Below, piece by piece: positions 7,650-14,405 of a DNA stretch of 25,944 nt. How positions within the stretch are numbered: the first letter of the stretch is position 1; each line of letters begins with the position of its first letter. The position numbers and the translations under genes were made by a program. Location of the stretch: positions 1-25,944 of the forward strand of contig DGHQ01000021.1 in the NCBI GenBank assembly GCA_002392915.1, given 5' to 3'. The notes beneath the pieces are model-generated. The model searched no databases and was not told the DNA's origin. It worked only from the letters and a program-made list of their open reading frames with translations. The stretch is from Bacteroidales bacterium UBA3844. GTDB taxonomy: Bacteria > Bacteroidota > Bacteroidia > Bacteroidales > Paludibacteraceae.

Positions 7650-8273
7650 ATGATAGTGAAAGTATGCGGAATGCGAGACCCCCAGCAGATGCAGACACTT
7701 GAAAATATGGGGGTGGATTTTATGGGGATGATTTTTTTCCCTAAGAGTCCGCGTTTTGTCGACGGTGAGGATGTATGCTCCGGTTGTGTGCCAAAGAAGA
7801 TAGCCAAAGTTGGGGTGTTTGTGAATGCAGATCTTGCCACTGTGGTCGCAACTGTGAAGAAATATAATCTTTCGTTTGTTCAGCTTCATGGTGGGGAAGA
7901 CGTGGATTTTGCAAACCTTGTGAAGAAGCATACTGGGGTCGGAATCATCAAGGCGGTCAGTGTTTCGGGTGTTGATGACGTGAAAAATCTCACAGCGGAG
8001 TGGGAGAGTGTCGCCGACTACATGCTGTTTGATTACAAGTGTGCAGGCTACGGAGGCAGCGGACAGCAGTTCGACTGGTCGGTGCTGGATGAATACTCGT
8101 TGGATCTGCCATTTTTGTTGAGCGGAGGAGTAGGAGTAGACGATGCAGAAGCTGTGAAAAAAATAAAGCATCCTAAGTTTGCTGGAGTAGATGTTAACAG
8201 CAAGTTTGAAATTTATCCTGCAAATAAAGATATAGAGAAGATAAAAACATTTTTAAGCATAATAAGACAATAA
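7650..8273 (+). CDS. trpF: Phosphoribosylanthranilate isomerase
   Basis: Catalyses the Amadori rearrangement of phosphoribosylanthranilate to CdRP, the third tryptophan step. The 207-residue TIM barrel has KVCGMRDP with the catalytic C6, FVQLHGGED (residues 77-84), LFDYK with the catalytic D128, GGSGQQFDW (135-143), LSGGVGVDDA and the phosphate-binding GVDVNSKFE. Unusually it is parted from trpC by three unrelated genes covering about 2.2 kb. The spacing is tight on both sides (2 bases after porT, 1 base before dedA), so it is surely co-transcribed with them. Confidence 0.95.
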   Translation: MIVKVCGMRDPQQMQTLENMGVDFMGMIFFPKSPRFVDGEDVCSGCVPKKIAKVGVFVNADLATVVATVKKYNLSFVQLHGGEDVDFANLVKKHTGVGIIKAVSVSGVDDVKNLTAEWESVADYMLFDYKCAGYGGSGQQFDWSVLDEYSLDLPFLLSGGVGVDDAEAVKKIKHPKFAGVDVNSKFEIYPANKDIEKIKTFLSIIRQ

Positions 8274-8274
8274 C

Positions 8275-8910
8275 ATGATTGCAGAACTTTTTCAAGGAGC
8301 GTTGGAGAATCTGAACTATTTTTGGGTTACTTTTTTTATGATGATTGAGAGCTCATTTATTCCGTTTCCATCGGAGATTGTAGTTATTCCAGCTGCGTTT
8401 ATGGCTGCGGAAGGCACAATGAGTTTGCCGTTGATGATTTTGTTTGCCACAATAGGAGGCTTGCTTGGCGCGACAATCAACTACGTATTGTCTTACACAT
8501 TGGGAAGAAAGATCATCTATGCGTTTGCCGACAGCAAATTGGGACATCTATGTTTGTTGGATAGTGACAAGGTGGCATACGCCGAGGAATATTTCCGTAA
8601 ACGTGGAGTGTTGGCAACATTGATCGGACGATTGATTCCAGCAGTACGACAGTTGATCTCAATCCCTGCCGGACTGTCAAAGATGAATTTTGGAAAGTTC
8701 GCGTTCTTCACATTCTTGGGAGCTGGAGCATGGAACATCATTTTGGCATGTATCGGATACGGATTCCATGGAGTGATGAACAAAGATGAATTGATAGAAA
8801 AGGTTCAGCACTACAGCCATGAATTTTTGCTGGTGATAATTGTAGTGTTCGTCGGATTCGTCGGATATATGATATATAAGAAAAAGAAGAAAAAGAATAC
8901 AGACAAGTAG
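8275..8910 (+). CDS. DedA-family inner-membrane protein
   Basis: A 211-residue polytopic membrane protein with four to five hydrophobic segments. Family motifs include FPSEIVVIPAAFMA near residue 31, the glycine-rich GGLLGATINYVLSYTLGR, and FRKRGVLATLIGRLIPAVRQ, which holds the conserved arginines of the DedA/SNARE-associated domain. Members act in recycling undecaprenyl phosphate and phospholipid carriers across the inner membrane and in resistance to membrane stress. The C-terminus is a lysine-rich cytoplasmic tail. It is the last gene of the plus-strand run and is followed by a strong terminator at 8944-8995. Confidence 0.9.
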   Translation: MIAELFQGALENLNYFWVTFFMMIESSFIPFPSEIVVIPAAFMAAEGTMSLPLMILFATIGGLLGATINYVLSYTLGRKIIYAFADSKLGHLCLLDSDKVAYAEEYFRKRGVLATLIGRLIPAVRQLISIPAGLSKMNFGKFAFFTFLGAGAWNIILACIGYGFHGVMNKDELIEKVQHYSHEFLLVIIVVFVGFVGYMIYKKKKKKNTDK

Positions 8911-8943
8911 AGGCAATCGGTCATACGTGTGACGCATATAAAT

Positions 8944-8995
8944 AAAATGTCGAAGATGTGATATGATAATATGTCAGTTCTTCGACATTTTTTTT
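8944..8995 (+). terminator. Intrinsic terminator ending the trp/dedA run
   Basis: ATGTCGAAGA (8947-8956) pairs perfectly with TCTTCGACAT (8979-8988), and A residues before the stem extend it with the T run that follows (8988-8995). The loop is 22 bases. It is placed 34 bases after the dedA stop. Confidence 0.8.
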
Positions 8996-9050
8996 GTTCG
9001 GATTAATCTTTTTATTCAAGCTTTTTTCTTCATTAAAATTTTGACCTTCC

Positions 9051-9298
9051 CATAATTTAACGTGAGTTAGATGAATTGTAATCTGCGAATCATTATCCAC
9101 TTTCGGATCGAAATCTAACCTCCTTTTCTCGTAAAAAGACGAAGTCTTACTCTGGATTTTTTCTCTCTGTCGTTTTATTAAAGTTATGTGCTCGCCTTCG
9201 GCTCGCACGTAGTGAGGGAAAGGGCGTTCCGCCCTTTGGAATCCTCATTTATGACACTCCAACTATCTTTTTGATTTTGTCGAATTCACGTTAATTTA
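9051..9298. mobile_element. 248-base MITE-like element with 8-base target duplication
   Basis: The element is flanked by GACCTTCC at 9043-9050 and again at 9299-9306. Its ends are imperfect inverted repeats sharing TAACGTGA (left ATAATTTAACGTGAGTTAG, right, read inward, TAAATTAACGTGAATTCG). It has no transposase. Read on the minus strand, the left end contains GATTACAATTC and CACGTTAAA, matching the 3' end of the IS982-type element at 1-260, so it could be moved by such a transposase. Inside are two hairpins; the clearer one is AAAGGGCG / CGCCCTTT at 9219-9237. With the dedA terminator and pdxJ promoter it accounts for most of the 632-base gene-poor gap. Confidence 0.75.
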
Positions 9299-9488
9299 GA
9301 CCTTCCAAAACTTCTGGCTTTGAATGTTGGATGTCGTTTAACGGTCTCAGTTTGCTTGTCCAAAGTACGATCAAGTTTAATGCTTTCACTAAGTCGGATG
9401 CTCTTTCTTTTAATTTCTCAATAACGAGCGGTACTGCATTTCCGTGTTGCATGAATAGGAACAATTGTTTCGCATTTAGGAACTCTGT

Positions 9489-9519
9489 TTTTTTGTTTGA
9501 AAAATACTGTCTACCTTCG
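9489..9519 (+). promoter_or_regulatory. Promoter of pdxJ
   Basis: TACCTTCG at 9512-9519 matches the Bacteroidetes -7 box TAnnTTTG at all but one base. A T-rich -33 region with two TTTG words lies at 9489-9499. The leader would be about 17 bases to the ATG at 9543. Confidence 0.5.
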
Positions 9520-9542
9520 CCGAAAATCAAAAACATAAAACG

Positions 9543-10259
9543 ATGACTCAACTAAGTGTTAATATCAATAAGGTTGCTACTATCCGTAATGCGCGCGGTG
9601 GAAATATGCCCAACGTGGTAAAGTTCGCTCTTGATTGCGAACGTTTTGGAGCCCAGGGAATAACAGTTCATCCACGTCCGGATGAACGTCATATCCGTTA
9701 TGCTGACGTTACAGATCTCCGTCCGCTGCTTACTCAGGAGTTTAATATTGAAGGAAATCCTGTGCCTAAATTTATAGAGCTGGTCAACAAGGTAAAACCT
9801 GCTCAGGTGACACTCGTGCCAGATGCCGAGGATGCCATCACAAGCAATGCAGGTTGGGATACAATAAGTCATGCTGATTATCTTCGTAAGATTGTCGCTG
9901 ACTTCAAAAGTCATGGTATCAGAGTTTCCCTCTTCGTCGACCCTATCCCTGAAATGATTCGAAAGGCGGCTGAAATAGGTGCTGATCGTGTGGAACTCTA
10001 CACAGAGGCATACGCTACTAACTATCCATCGGGTCGTGAGAATGCCATCCGACCTTATGTGGAGGCGGCTAAGGTGGCGCGTGAATGTGGACTTGGACTG
10101 AATGCAGGTCATGACCTTAGTCTTGAAAACCTCGCCTATTTTCATCAGCAGATTCCTTGGTGCGACGAGGTTTCCATCGGCCATGCACTTATCAGTGACG
10201 CCCTGTATTTGGGAATCGAGGAGACGATACATCAATATCTTGAATGTCTAAAAGCCTGA
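9543..10259 (+). CDS. pdxJ: Pyridoxine 5'-phosphate synthase
   Basis: Condenses 1-deoxy-D-xylulose 5-phosphate with 3-amino-2-oxopropyl phosphate to form pyridoxine 5'-phosphate, the last ring-forming step of the DXP-dependent vitamin B6 pathway. The 238-residue TIM barrel begins LSVNINKVATIRNARGG, and then GITVHPRPDERHI carries the active-site H43 and R45. Downstream are QVTLVPD, VELYTEAYA and the phosphate-binding GLNAGHDLS. Length and all core motifs are intact. A gene of unknown role starts three bases after the stop. Confidence 0.96.
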   Translation: MTQLSVNINKVATIRNARGGNMPNVVKFALDCERFGAQGITVHPRPDERHIRYADVTDLRPLLTQEFNIEGNPVPKFIELVNKVKPAQVTLVPDAEDAITSNAGWDTISHADYLRKIVADFKSHGIRVSLFVDPIPEMIRKAAEIGADRVELYTEAYATNYPSGRENAIRPYVEAAKVARECGLGLNAGHDLSLENLAYFHQQIPWCDEVSIGHALISDALYLGIEETIHQYLECLKA

Positions 10260-10262
10260 CCT

Positions 10263-10943
10263 ATGGATCCAGAACTTATTGTTATGCTAACCCACAACGA
10301 CCTCACTGTGGAGAATGCTTATCAGGTGTTTGAGGAATGTAAGGATTCCAAGGCTCTATACTTTGGATTCAAGGAACAGCCACTTCCTATAGAGGAGATG
10401 CAACGAATATTTGCCAGAATGAAAGAGTGTGGCAAACGCACTGTTCTGGAGGTGGTGGAATATACAGAAGCGGAAGGACTAGAAGGTGCGAAGATGGCTG
10501 CAGTGTGTGGCTGCGACGTGTTGATGGGAACCTGCTATCACGAATCCATCCATCGGTTTTGCCAGCAGCACAAGATAGATTATATGCCTTTTGTCGGCAG
10601 CATCGTCGGCAGACCATCTATCCTTCAAGGAAGCATAGAGTCGATGGTGGAGGAAGCCATAAGACTGAAGAAAATGGGAGTGTTCGGTATCGATCTGTTA
10701 GGTTACCGCTACGACGCGAATGCGGAGCAACTAATATCTGAAATCGTGTCTAAAACCAATATGGCGGTTTGTGTGGCAGGCAGTATCGACAGCTATGAAC
10801 GACTTCAGTTTGTCAAGGATATCCAACCGTGGGCATTTACCATCGGAAGTGCCTTCTTCGATCAAAAATTCGGGTCGTCCATCGCAGAGCAGATTGATCT
10901 AGTGTGTGATTTTATAAATGCGAAAAAAATCCATGTGGCATAG
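10263..10943 (+). CDS. TIM-barrel-like protein of unknown function coupled to pdxJ
   Basis: I cannot name this 226-residue protein. It looks like a beta/alpha barrel: strands such as ELIVMLTHND, RTVLEVVEY, CDVLMGTCYH, DYMPFVGSI, GVFGIDLLGY and MAVCVAGSID alternate with charged helices. The segment AVCVAGSIDSYERLQ followed by AFTIGSAFFD is arranged like the C-terminal phosphate-binding loops of barrels acting on phosphosugars, for example ThiE- or NanE-type enzymes. There is no signal peptide or membrane segment. It starts three bases after pdxJ, so it is translated with it and may act on a vitamin B6 intermediate or a linked phosphorylated metabolite. That link rests on position only. A terminator follows at 11005. 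Confidence 0.6.
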   Translation: MDPELIVMLTHNDLTVENAYQVFEECKDSKALYFGFKEQPLPIEEMQRIFARMKECGKRTVLEVVEYTEAEGLEGAKMAAVCGCDVLMGTCYHESIHRFCQQHKIDYMPFVGSIVGRPSILQGSIESMVEEAIRLKKMGVFGIDLLGYRYDANAEQLISEIVSKTNMAVCVAGSIDSYERLQFVKDIQPWAFTIGSAFFDQKFGSSIAEQIDLVCDFINAKKIHVA

Positions 10944-11004
10944 ACGGAGCAGATCCATATATGCCGTATGCTGAGTGACTTTTCTATTTTTAACTGACAA
11001 GTCT

Positions 11005-11038
11005 AAATCCGTGATTGAATTTCAGTTACGGATTTTTT
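11005..11038 (+). terminator. Intrinsic terminator after the pdxJ operon
   Basis: AAATCCGT (11005-11012) pairs with ACGGATTT (11028-11035) and is followed by more T residues. The loop sequence GATTGAATTTCAGT is nearly the same as in the terminators at 12527 and 14365, so the three hairpins are related. Confidence 0.75.
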
Positions 11039-11073
11039 ATTTGTGAACAACCGATAAATTGTCATGTTTAAAT

Positions 11074-11104
11074 TTTGTGTTTTGATATAAATTGATGATA
11101 TTTG
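11074..11104 (+). promoter_or_regulatory. Promoter of the C4-dicarboxylate transporter gene
   Basis: TTTG at 11074-11077, a spacer of 19 bases, then GATATTTG at 11097-11104, one mismatch from TAnnTTTG. Transcription would start near 11111, giving a leader of about 20 bases before the ATG at 11132. Confidence 0.45.
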
Positions 11105-11131
11105 ATAATGCGAATTTAAATTTCTACCGTT

Positions 11132-12496
11132 ATGATATTAATGATTATTCAACTATTGGTCGTATTGTTGGCACTTTATGTCGGCTCAAGATACGGTTCA
11201 TTGGCACTCGGTGCCATTTCTGGTATAGGTCTGGCGATCCTCGTTTTAGGTTTTAATCTGAAACCTGGTACACCTCCCACAGATGTGATCTATATTATTA
11301 TAGCAGCAGTCACATGTGCAGGTATGCTTCAGGCGGCAGGTGGTATGGACTGGATGATACAGTTGGCGGAAAAGGTTTTGAGAAGTCGTCCAAGCAGCAT
11401 CACGTTCCTTGCTCCTATATGCACTTTCTTTTTGACTGTGATGGTCGGCACAGGACATGTCGTTTATACACTTATGCCTATCATCTGTGATATCTCGTTG
11501 AAACAAGGAATTCGTCCAGAGCGACCTTGTGGTGTGGCTTCTATTGCGAGCCAGGTTGGTATCACATGTTCGCCTATCGCAGCGGCTGTAGCGTCGTTTG
11601 TGACTATCTCCCATGCGTCTGGTTTTGAGATCAGCAACCTTGAAGTGATAGCCATCACAATTCCAGCTTGTCTGTGCGGATTGATGAGCGCGGCGGCAGC
11701 GTCTTACAAACGAGGGTTGGATCTTGATAAGGATCCTCAATTCCAGGCACGTTGCAAAGATCCTGAAATGTATAAATACATGTATGGCAACAATGCCACA
11801 TTGCTTGACAAAGAGATCAGCAAAGAGGCAAAATGGAGTGTCTACATCTTCTTGGGTGCTCTCGCTTTGATCGTGTTGTTCTCCATTTGTCAGATTATCG
11901 GTCACGACATACGTCCTTCATTTCCGGTGGTGAAGAATGGCGTTGAGAAACTCACTCCGATTGGAATGAACATCATCATTCAGATTGTGATGATTGCCGC
12001 AGCGGCGTTGATGATTCTCGTCGCAAAAGCAGAGCCTAAAAAAGCGATGCAGGGTTCGGTTTGGCAGTCGGGAATGGTCGCCGTCGTCGCCATATATGGA
12101 ATCGCATGGCTTGCCGACACCTATTTCGGAAATTATTTGGGAGAGATGAAAGAGGCGTTGGGCAGCATAGTGGAGCAATATCCATGGGCGATAGCACTCG
12201 TTTTCTTTGCAGTGTCAGTGCTTATTAATTCACAGGGGGCGGTGGTCGTGTCGATGCTTCCGCTCGCATATTCTCTGGGCATTCCTGGACCAGTGTTGCT
12301 GGGACTTCTGCCATCAGTCTACGGATATTTCTTCATCCCTAATTATCCGTCAGATATTGCGACGGTGAATTTCGACCGTTCTGGAACAACTGTGATTGGA
12401 AAATATCTGTTGAACCACTCATTCATGATGCCTGGACTTATCAGTGTGACGGTGTCATGTATTGTGGGTTACGCACTGGCGATGATGATTTATTAA
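11132..12496 (+). CDS. dcuB: Anaerobic C4-dicarboxylate transporter, Dcu family
   Basis: A 454-residue inner-membrane protein with about ten to twelve hydrophobic segments. The sequence TVMVGTGHVVYTLMPIICDI (residues 102-120) and GVASIASQVGITCSPIAAAVASF are typical of DcuA/DcuB carriers, which exchange fumarate, malate or aspartate for succinate. This fits a succinate-producing anaerobe that respires fumarate. I cannot separate DcuA from DcuB by eye, so the symbol is a best guess. The gene is flanked by its own promoter and by a terminator at 12527. Its last 16 codons and that terminator occur again at 14285-14402. Confidence 0.9.
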   Translation: MILMIIQLLVVLLALYVGSRYGSLALGAISGIGLAILVLGFNLKPGTPPTDVIYIIIAAVTCAGMLQAAGGMDWMIQLAEKVLRSRPSSITFLAPICTFFLTVMVGTGHVVYTLMPIICDISLKQGIRPERPCGVASIASQVGITCSPIAAAVASFVTISHASGFEISNLEVIAITIPACLCGLMSAAAASYKRGLDLDKDPQFQARCKDPEMYKYMYGNNATLLDKEISKEAKWSVYIFLGALALIVLFSICQIIGHDIRPSFPVVKNGVEKLTPIGMNIIIQIVMIAAAALMILVAKAEPKKAMQGSVWQSGMVAVVAIYGIAWLADTYFGNYLGEMKEALGSIVEQYPWAIALVFFAVSVLINSQGAVVVSMLPLAYSLGIPGPVLLGLLPSVYGYFFIPNYPSDIATVNFDRSGTTVIGKYLLNHSFMMPGLISVTVSCIVGYALAMMIY

Positions 12497-12564
12497 TTGC
12501 GTCGTGCATATTATTGAATTAACGAAAAAAATCCGTGATTGAAATTCAGTCACGGATTTTTAAT
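12447..12564 (+). repeat. 118-base direct repeat, copy A (dcuB 3' end plus terminator)
   Basis: Contains the last codons of dcuB, its stop and the hairpin terminator. It is identical to 14285-14402 except for two substitutions, by direct comparison. Copy A is the functional one, as it completes the dcuB reading frame. The repeats bracket the AAA-ATPase gene; the spacing between equivalent bases is 1,838. Confidence 0.9.
12527..12561. terminator. Bidirectional terminator between dcuB and the AAA-ATPase gene
   Basis: AAAAATCCGTGA (12527-12538) pairs perfectly with TCACGGATTTTT (12550-12561). It has A runs on one side and T runs on the other, so it can serve dcuB on the plus strand and the converging ATPase gene on the minus strand. 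Confidence 0.85.
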
Positions 12565-12599
12565 TATGTTGGCGACGGTGGAATGACCATCTATCCTTA

Positions 12600-14186
12600 T
12601 TAGTTCACCAAACGTTCTATCTTGCATTGATGCTCCTTAGTCTTCTCGTCATAATTGATGCCTACGAAAAGCAGGTCGCCTTTGTATTGGTTGAGAGCCT
12701 GACAATAATTTTTCTCTTTTATCTGTCGCAACGCGCTTTCCGCACTCTTGTTGTGCTTCAGCTCTATCACCATAGCCGGGATGTTAGGCAGGTATGGAAT
12801 CAATACCAGATCTGCGTAGCCTTTGCCAGTAGGCAGCTCCTTGACAAGAGTGTAGCGGGTGTTGGCATAGAAATATGCCAGACAGATCGCACTCTGGAAA
12901 CAATGCTCATCATTGTAGGTCAACGGATTAGTCACCTCAGTGTGGGCGGCATCAAGAGCTTTTGCCACAGCCTCCTCATTGCCGTCGACAGTGGCATCGA
13001 GAAGTTTCTTGGAAGCGTTGACCACAGCCATTACCTTTTTGTAATCAGCGGAATCTTCTATGGAATTGACCCACTCGATACGGACCTCCTCGTTGGGAAT
13101 ATAACATGTCTTATCTGCTCGATTATAAGCCAGATAGCCCAGATGGATAAGATATGTGAAAACATTGTCTTTAGAGTTGACACTCTCAAGAGTGTTTTGG
13201 AATTTCAGAACGTTTACTGGCACACTTCCTCCTGAAATCATTTTGATCACGTCTTGGCGGATGCCCTCGAAATCCATGAGGATATAGTCGCGGAGTACCT
13301 CAAATGAACCTGTGGTCGACCAGTAACTGTCAAACTCACGGTCGAGGATGGAACTGACTACCGATAGCGGATTGCAAACACGTATGGTGTCGGACATCTT
13401 ATATCCGTCGTACCATCTTAGGCACTCGTCATAATCCATGTCATATTTTTCACACAAATCTTTCACATCCTCCTCTGTAAATCCAATCATGCCTGCGAAT
13501 TGACGAGGACGGATCATCGTGTATTCAGTGAACTCATTGAGTTTCGACTGCACCTTATCCCTGACTATTGGAATGATGCCGGTGATGTAGGCGAGAGCTA
13601 TGGCAGGGCGGAGGGTAGTATCCTTGAAAAGTCCGTTAAGGAAGCTCAGATAGTTATTGAAAAGAGATTGTGGAACCTGTTCACGCACCAAAACGTCGTA
13701 TTCATCGATGATTATGACAAATTTCTCACCGATATTGGCATAAACATTCAAAATACACTGATCCAATGTCACTCCCTTGTTGAAAGTCAAATTTGGAAAA
13801 GCAGATCTGAATTCATTTGCCAAAGTCTCGTGGATATCAGTCAACAGAGATTCTATTCGATTCATTTGTATCGCTCTCTGATACCATCCGTTCAGATCCA
13901 GTTTGATGACATTGATTTTGTTCAGATATTTATCATAATCAGGCACTTGTCCGAGCTTCATCTGGCTGAACGTCTCACGAGTGTCGCAACCTTTTGAGTA
14001 GTAGGCAGATATCATGTTTCCAACCATGCTCTTTCCGAAGCGGCGTGGACGGGACATGCAGACAAAATTCCCTTGACTGCCTACCAACTTATTAAGTTCA
14101 GACAGAATAAGAGACTTGTCCACATATATTTCATTGTTCAATCCCATTTGAAACGCATCAGCATTCGGATTCAGATATAAGCCCAT
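12600..14186 (-). CDS. AAA-ATPase-like protein with C-terminal PD-(D/E)XK nuclease-like domain
   Basis: This is the AAA-ATPase_like/DUF1703 family, often present in many copies in gut Bacteroidales. The N-terminal ATPase has the unusual Walker A SRPRRFGKSM (residues 45-54), preceded by YVDKSLILSEL, and Walker B FVIIIDEYD (156-164). The C-terminal part has the PD-(D/E)XK pattern YADLVLI with D459, then VIELKH with E475 and K477. The length of 528 is normal and the gene looks intact. Function is not established for the family; defence against mobile DNA or an addiction-like role is often suggested. Its own promoter lies at 14209-14240, and its 3' end meets the dcuB terminator. Direct repeats on both sides mark it as a separately acquired unit. 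Confidence 0.88.
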   Translation of the reverse strand: MGLYLNPNADAFQMGLNNEIYVDKSLILSELNKLVGSQGNFVCMSRPRRFGKSMVGNMISAYYSKGCDTRETFSQMKLGQVPDYDKYLNKINVIKLDLNGWYQRAIQMNRIESLLTDIHETLANEFRSAFPNLTFNKGVTLDQCILNVYANIGEKFVIIIDEYDVLVREQVPQSLFNNYLSFLNGLFKDTTLRPAIALAYITGIIPIVRDKVQSKLNEFTEYTMIRPRQFAGMIGFTEEDVKDLCEKYDMDYDECLRWYDGYKMSDTIRVCNPLSVVSSILDREFDSYWSTTGSFEVLRDYILMDFEGIRQDVIKMISGGSVPVNVLKFQNTLESVNSKDNVFTYLIHLGYLAYNRADKTCYIPNEEVRIEWVNSIEDSADYKKVMAVVNASKKLLDATVDGNEEAVAKALDAAHTEVTNPLTYNDEHCFQSAICLAYFYANTRYTLVKELPTGKGYADLVLIPYLPNIPAMVIELKHNKSAESALRQIKEKNYCQALNQYKGDLLFVGINYDEKTKEHQCKIERLVN

Positions 14187-14208
14187 GACCTCTACTTTTT
14201 AATTTTCA

Positions 14209-14240
14209 CAAAGATAGATATTTTCAATTTCTTGGACAAA
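14209..14240 (-). promoter_or_regulatory. Promoter of the AAA-ATPase gene
   Basis: Read on the minus strand: TTTG, 20 bases, then TATCTTTG, a full match to the Bacteroidetes -33/-7 pattern. Transcription would start near 14202, only about 15 bases before the ATG. The promoter lies inside the repeat-bounded unit, so the unit carries gene, promoter and a terminator copy. Confidence 0.6.
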
Positions 14241-14284
14241 TTATTGGGGATGACATGAATACTGAGGAACGTAAGTCAGAATAT

Positions 14285-14402
14285 TGACGGTGTCATGTAT
14301 TGTGGGTTACGCACTGGCGATGATGATTTATTAATAGCGTCGCGCATATTATTGAATTAACGAAAAAAATCCGTGATTGAAATTCAGTCACGGATTTTTA
14401 AT
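14285..14402 (+). repeat. 118-base direct repeat, copy B (orphan dcuB 3' end plus terminator)
   Basis: A duplicate of 12447-12564 with two base changes. It begins mid-frame with the last 16 codons of dcuB and its stop (14332-14334), with no upstream dcuB sequence, so it is a gene fragment. Its hairpin now ends hsdM transcription from the opposite strand. Confidence 0.9.
14365..14399 (-). terminator. Terminator of the type I restriction operon (copy of the dcuB hairpin)
   Basis: The same 12-base perfect stem as at 12527-12561 (AAAAATCCGTGA / TCACGGATTTTT). It begins 7 bases beyond the hsdM stop codon on the minus strand. It was carried here as part of the 118-base repeat. Confidence 0.8.
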
Positions 14403-14405
14403 GAG

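Larger units (their letters stand above)
8921..9551 (-). pseudogene. Possible small ORF interrupted by the MITE-like element
   Basis: On the minus strand an open frame runs from 9551 down to the element and stops just inside it. If the 248-base element and one copy of its 8-base target duplication are removed, the frame continues without a stop to 8921, giving about 124 codons. The piece left of the insertion reads KLKERASDLVKALNLIVLWTS, then a Lys/Asn-rich tail. I do not recognise the family. The 5' part overlaps the pdxJ promoter and start, and the last part overlaps the dedA terminator, so this may be chance or a decayed fragment. Confidence 0.25.

Noticed and set aside
7458..8171. Long minus-strand ORF across porT and trpF
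   Set aside because: Antisense to two clearly recognised genes, with no domain features and a composition typical of a shadow frame.
9291..9551. Possible Tn3-type transposase remnant (ALNLIVLW)
   Set aside because: The short match to the ALNLxxxxIVLWNT region of Tn3 transposases is not supported by the conserved residues that should follow, so I left it as an unassigned fragment.
9552..10235. Minus-strand ORF antisense to nearly all of pdxJ
   Set aside because: PdxJ motifs are unmistakable on the plus strand, and the antisense product shows no family pattern.
12627..13997. Two plus-strand ORFs antisense to the AAA-ATPase gene
   Set aside because: The minus-strand protein has intact Walker and nuclease motifs along its full length; these are shadows.
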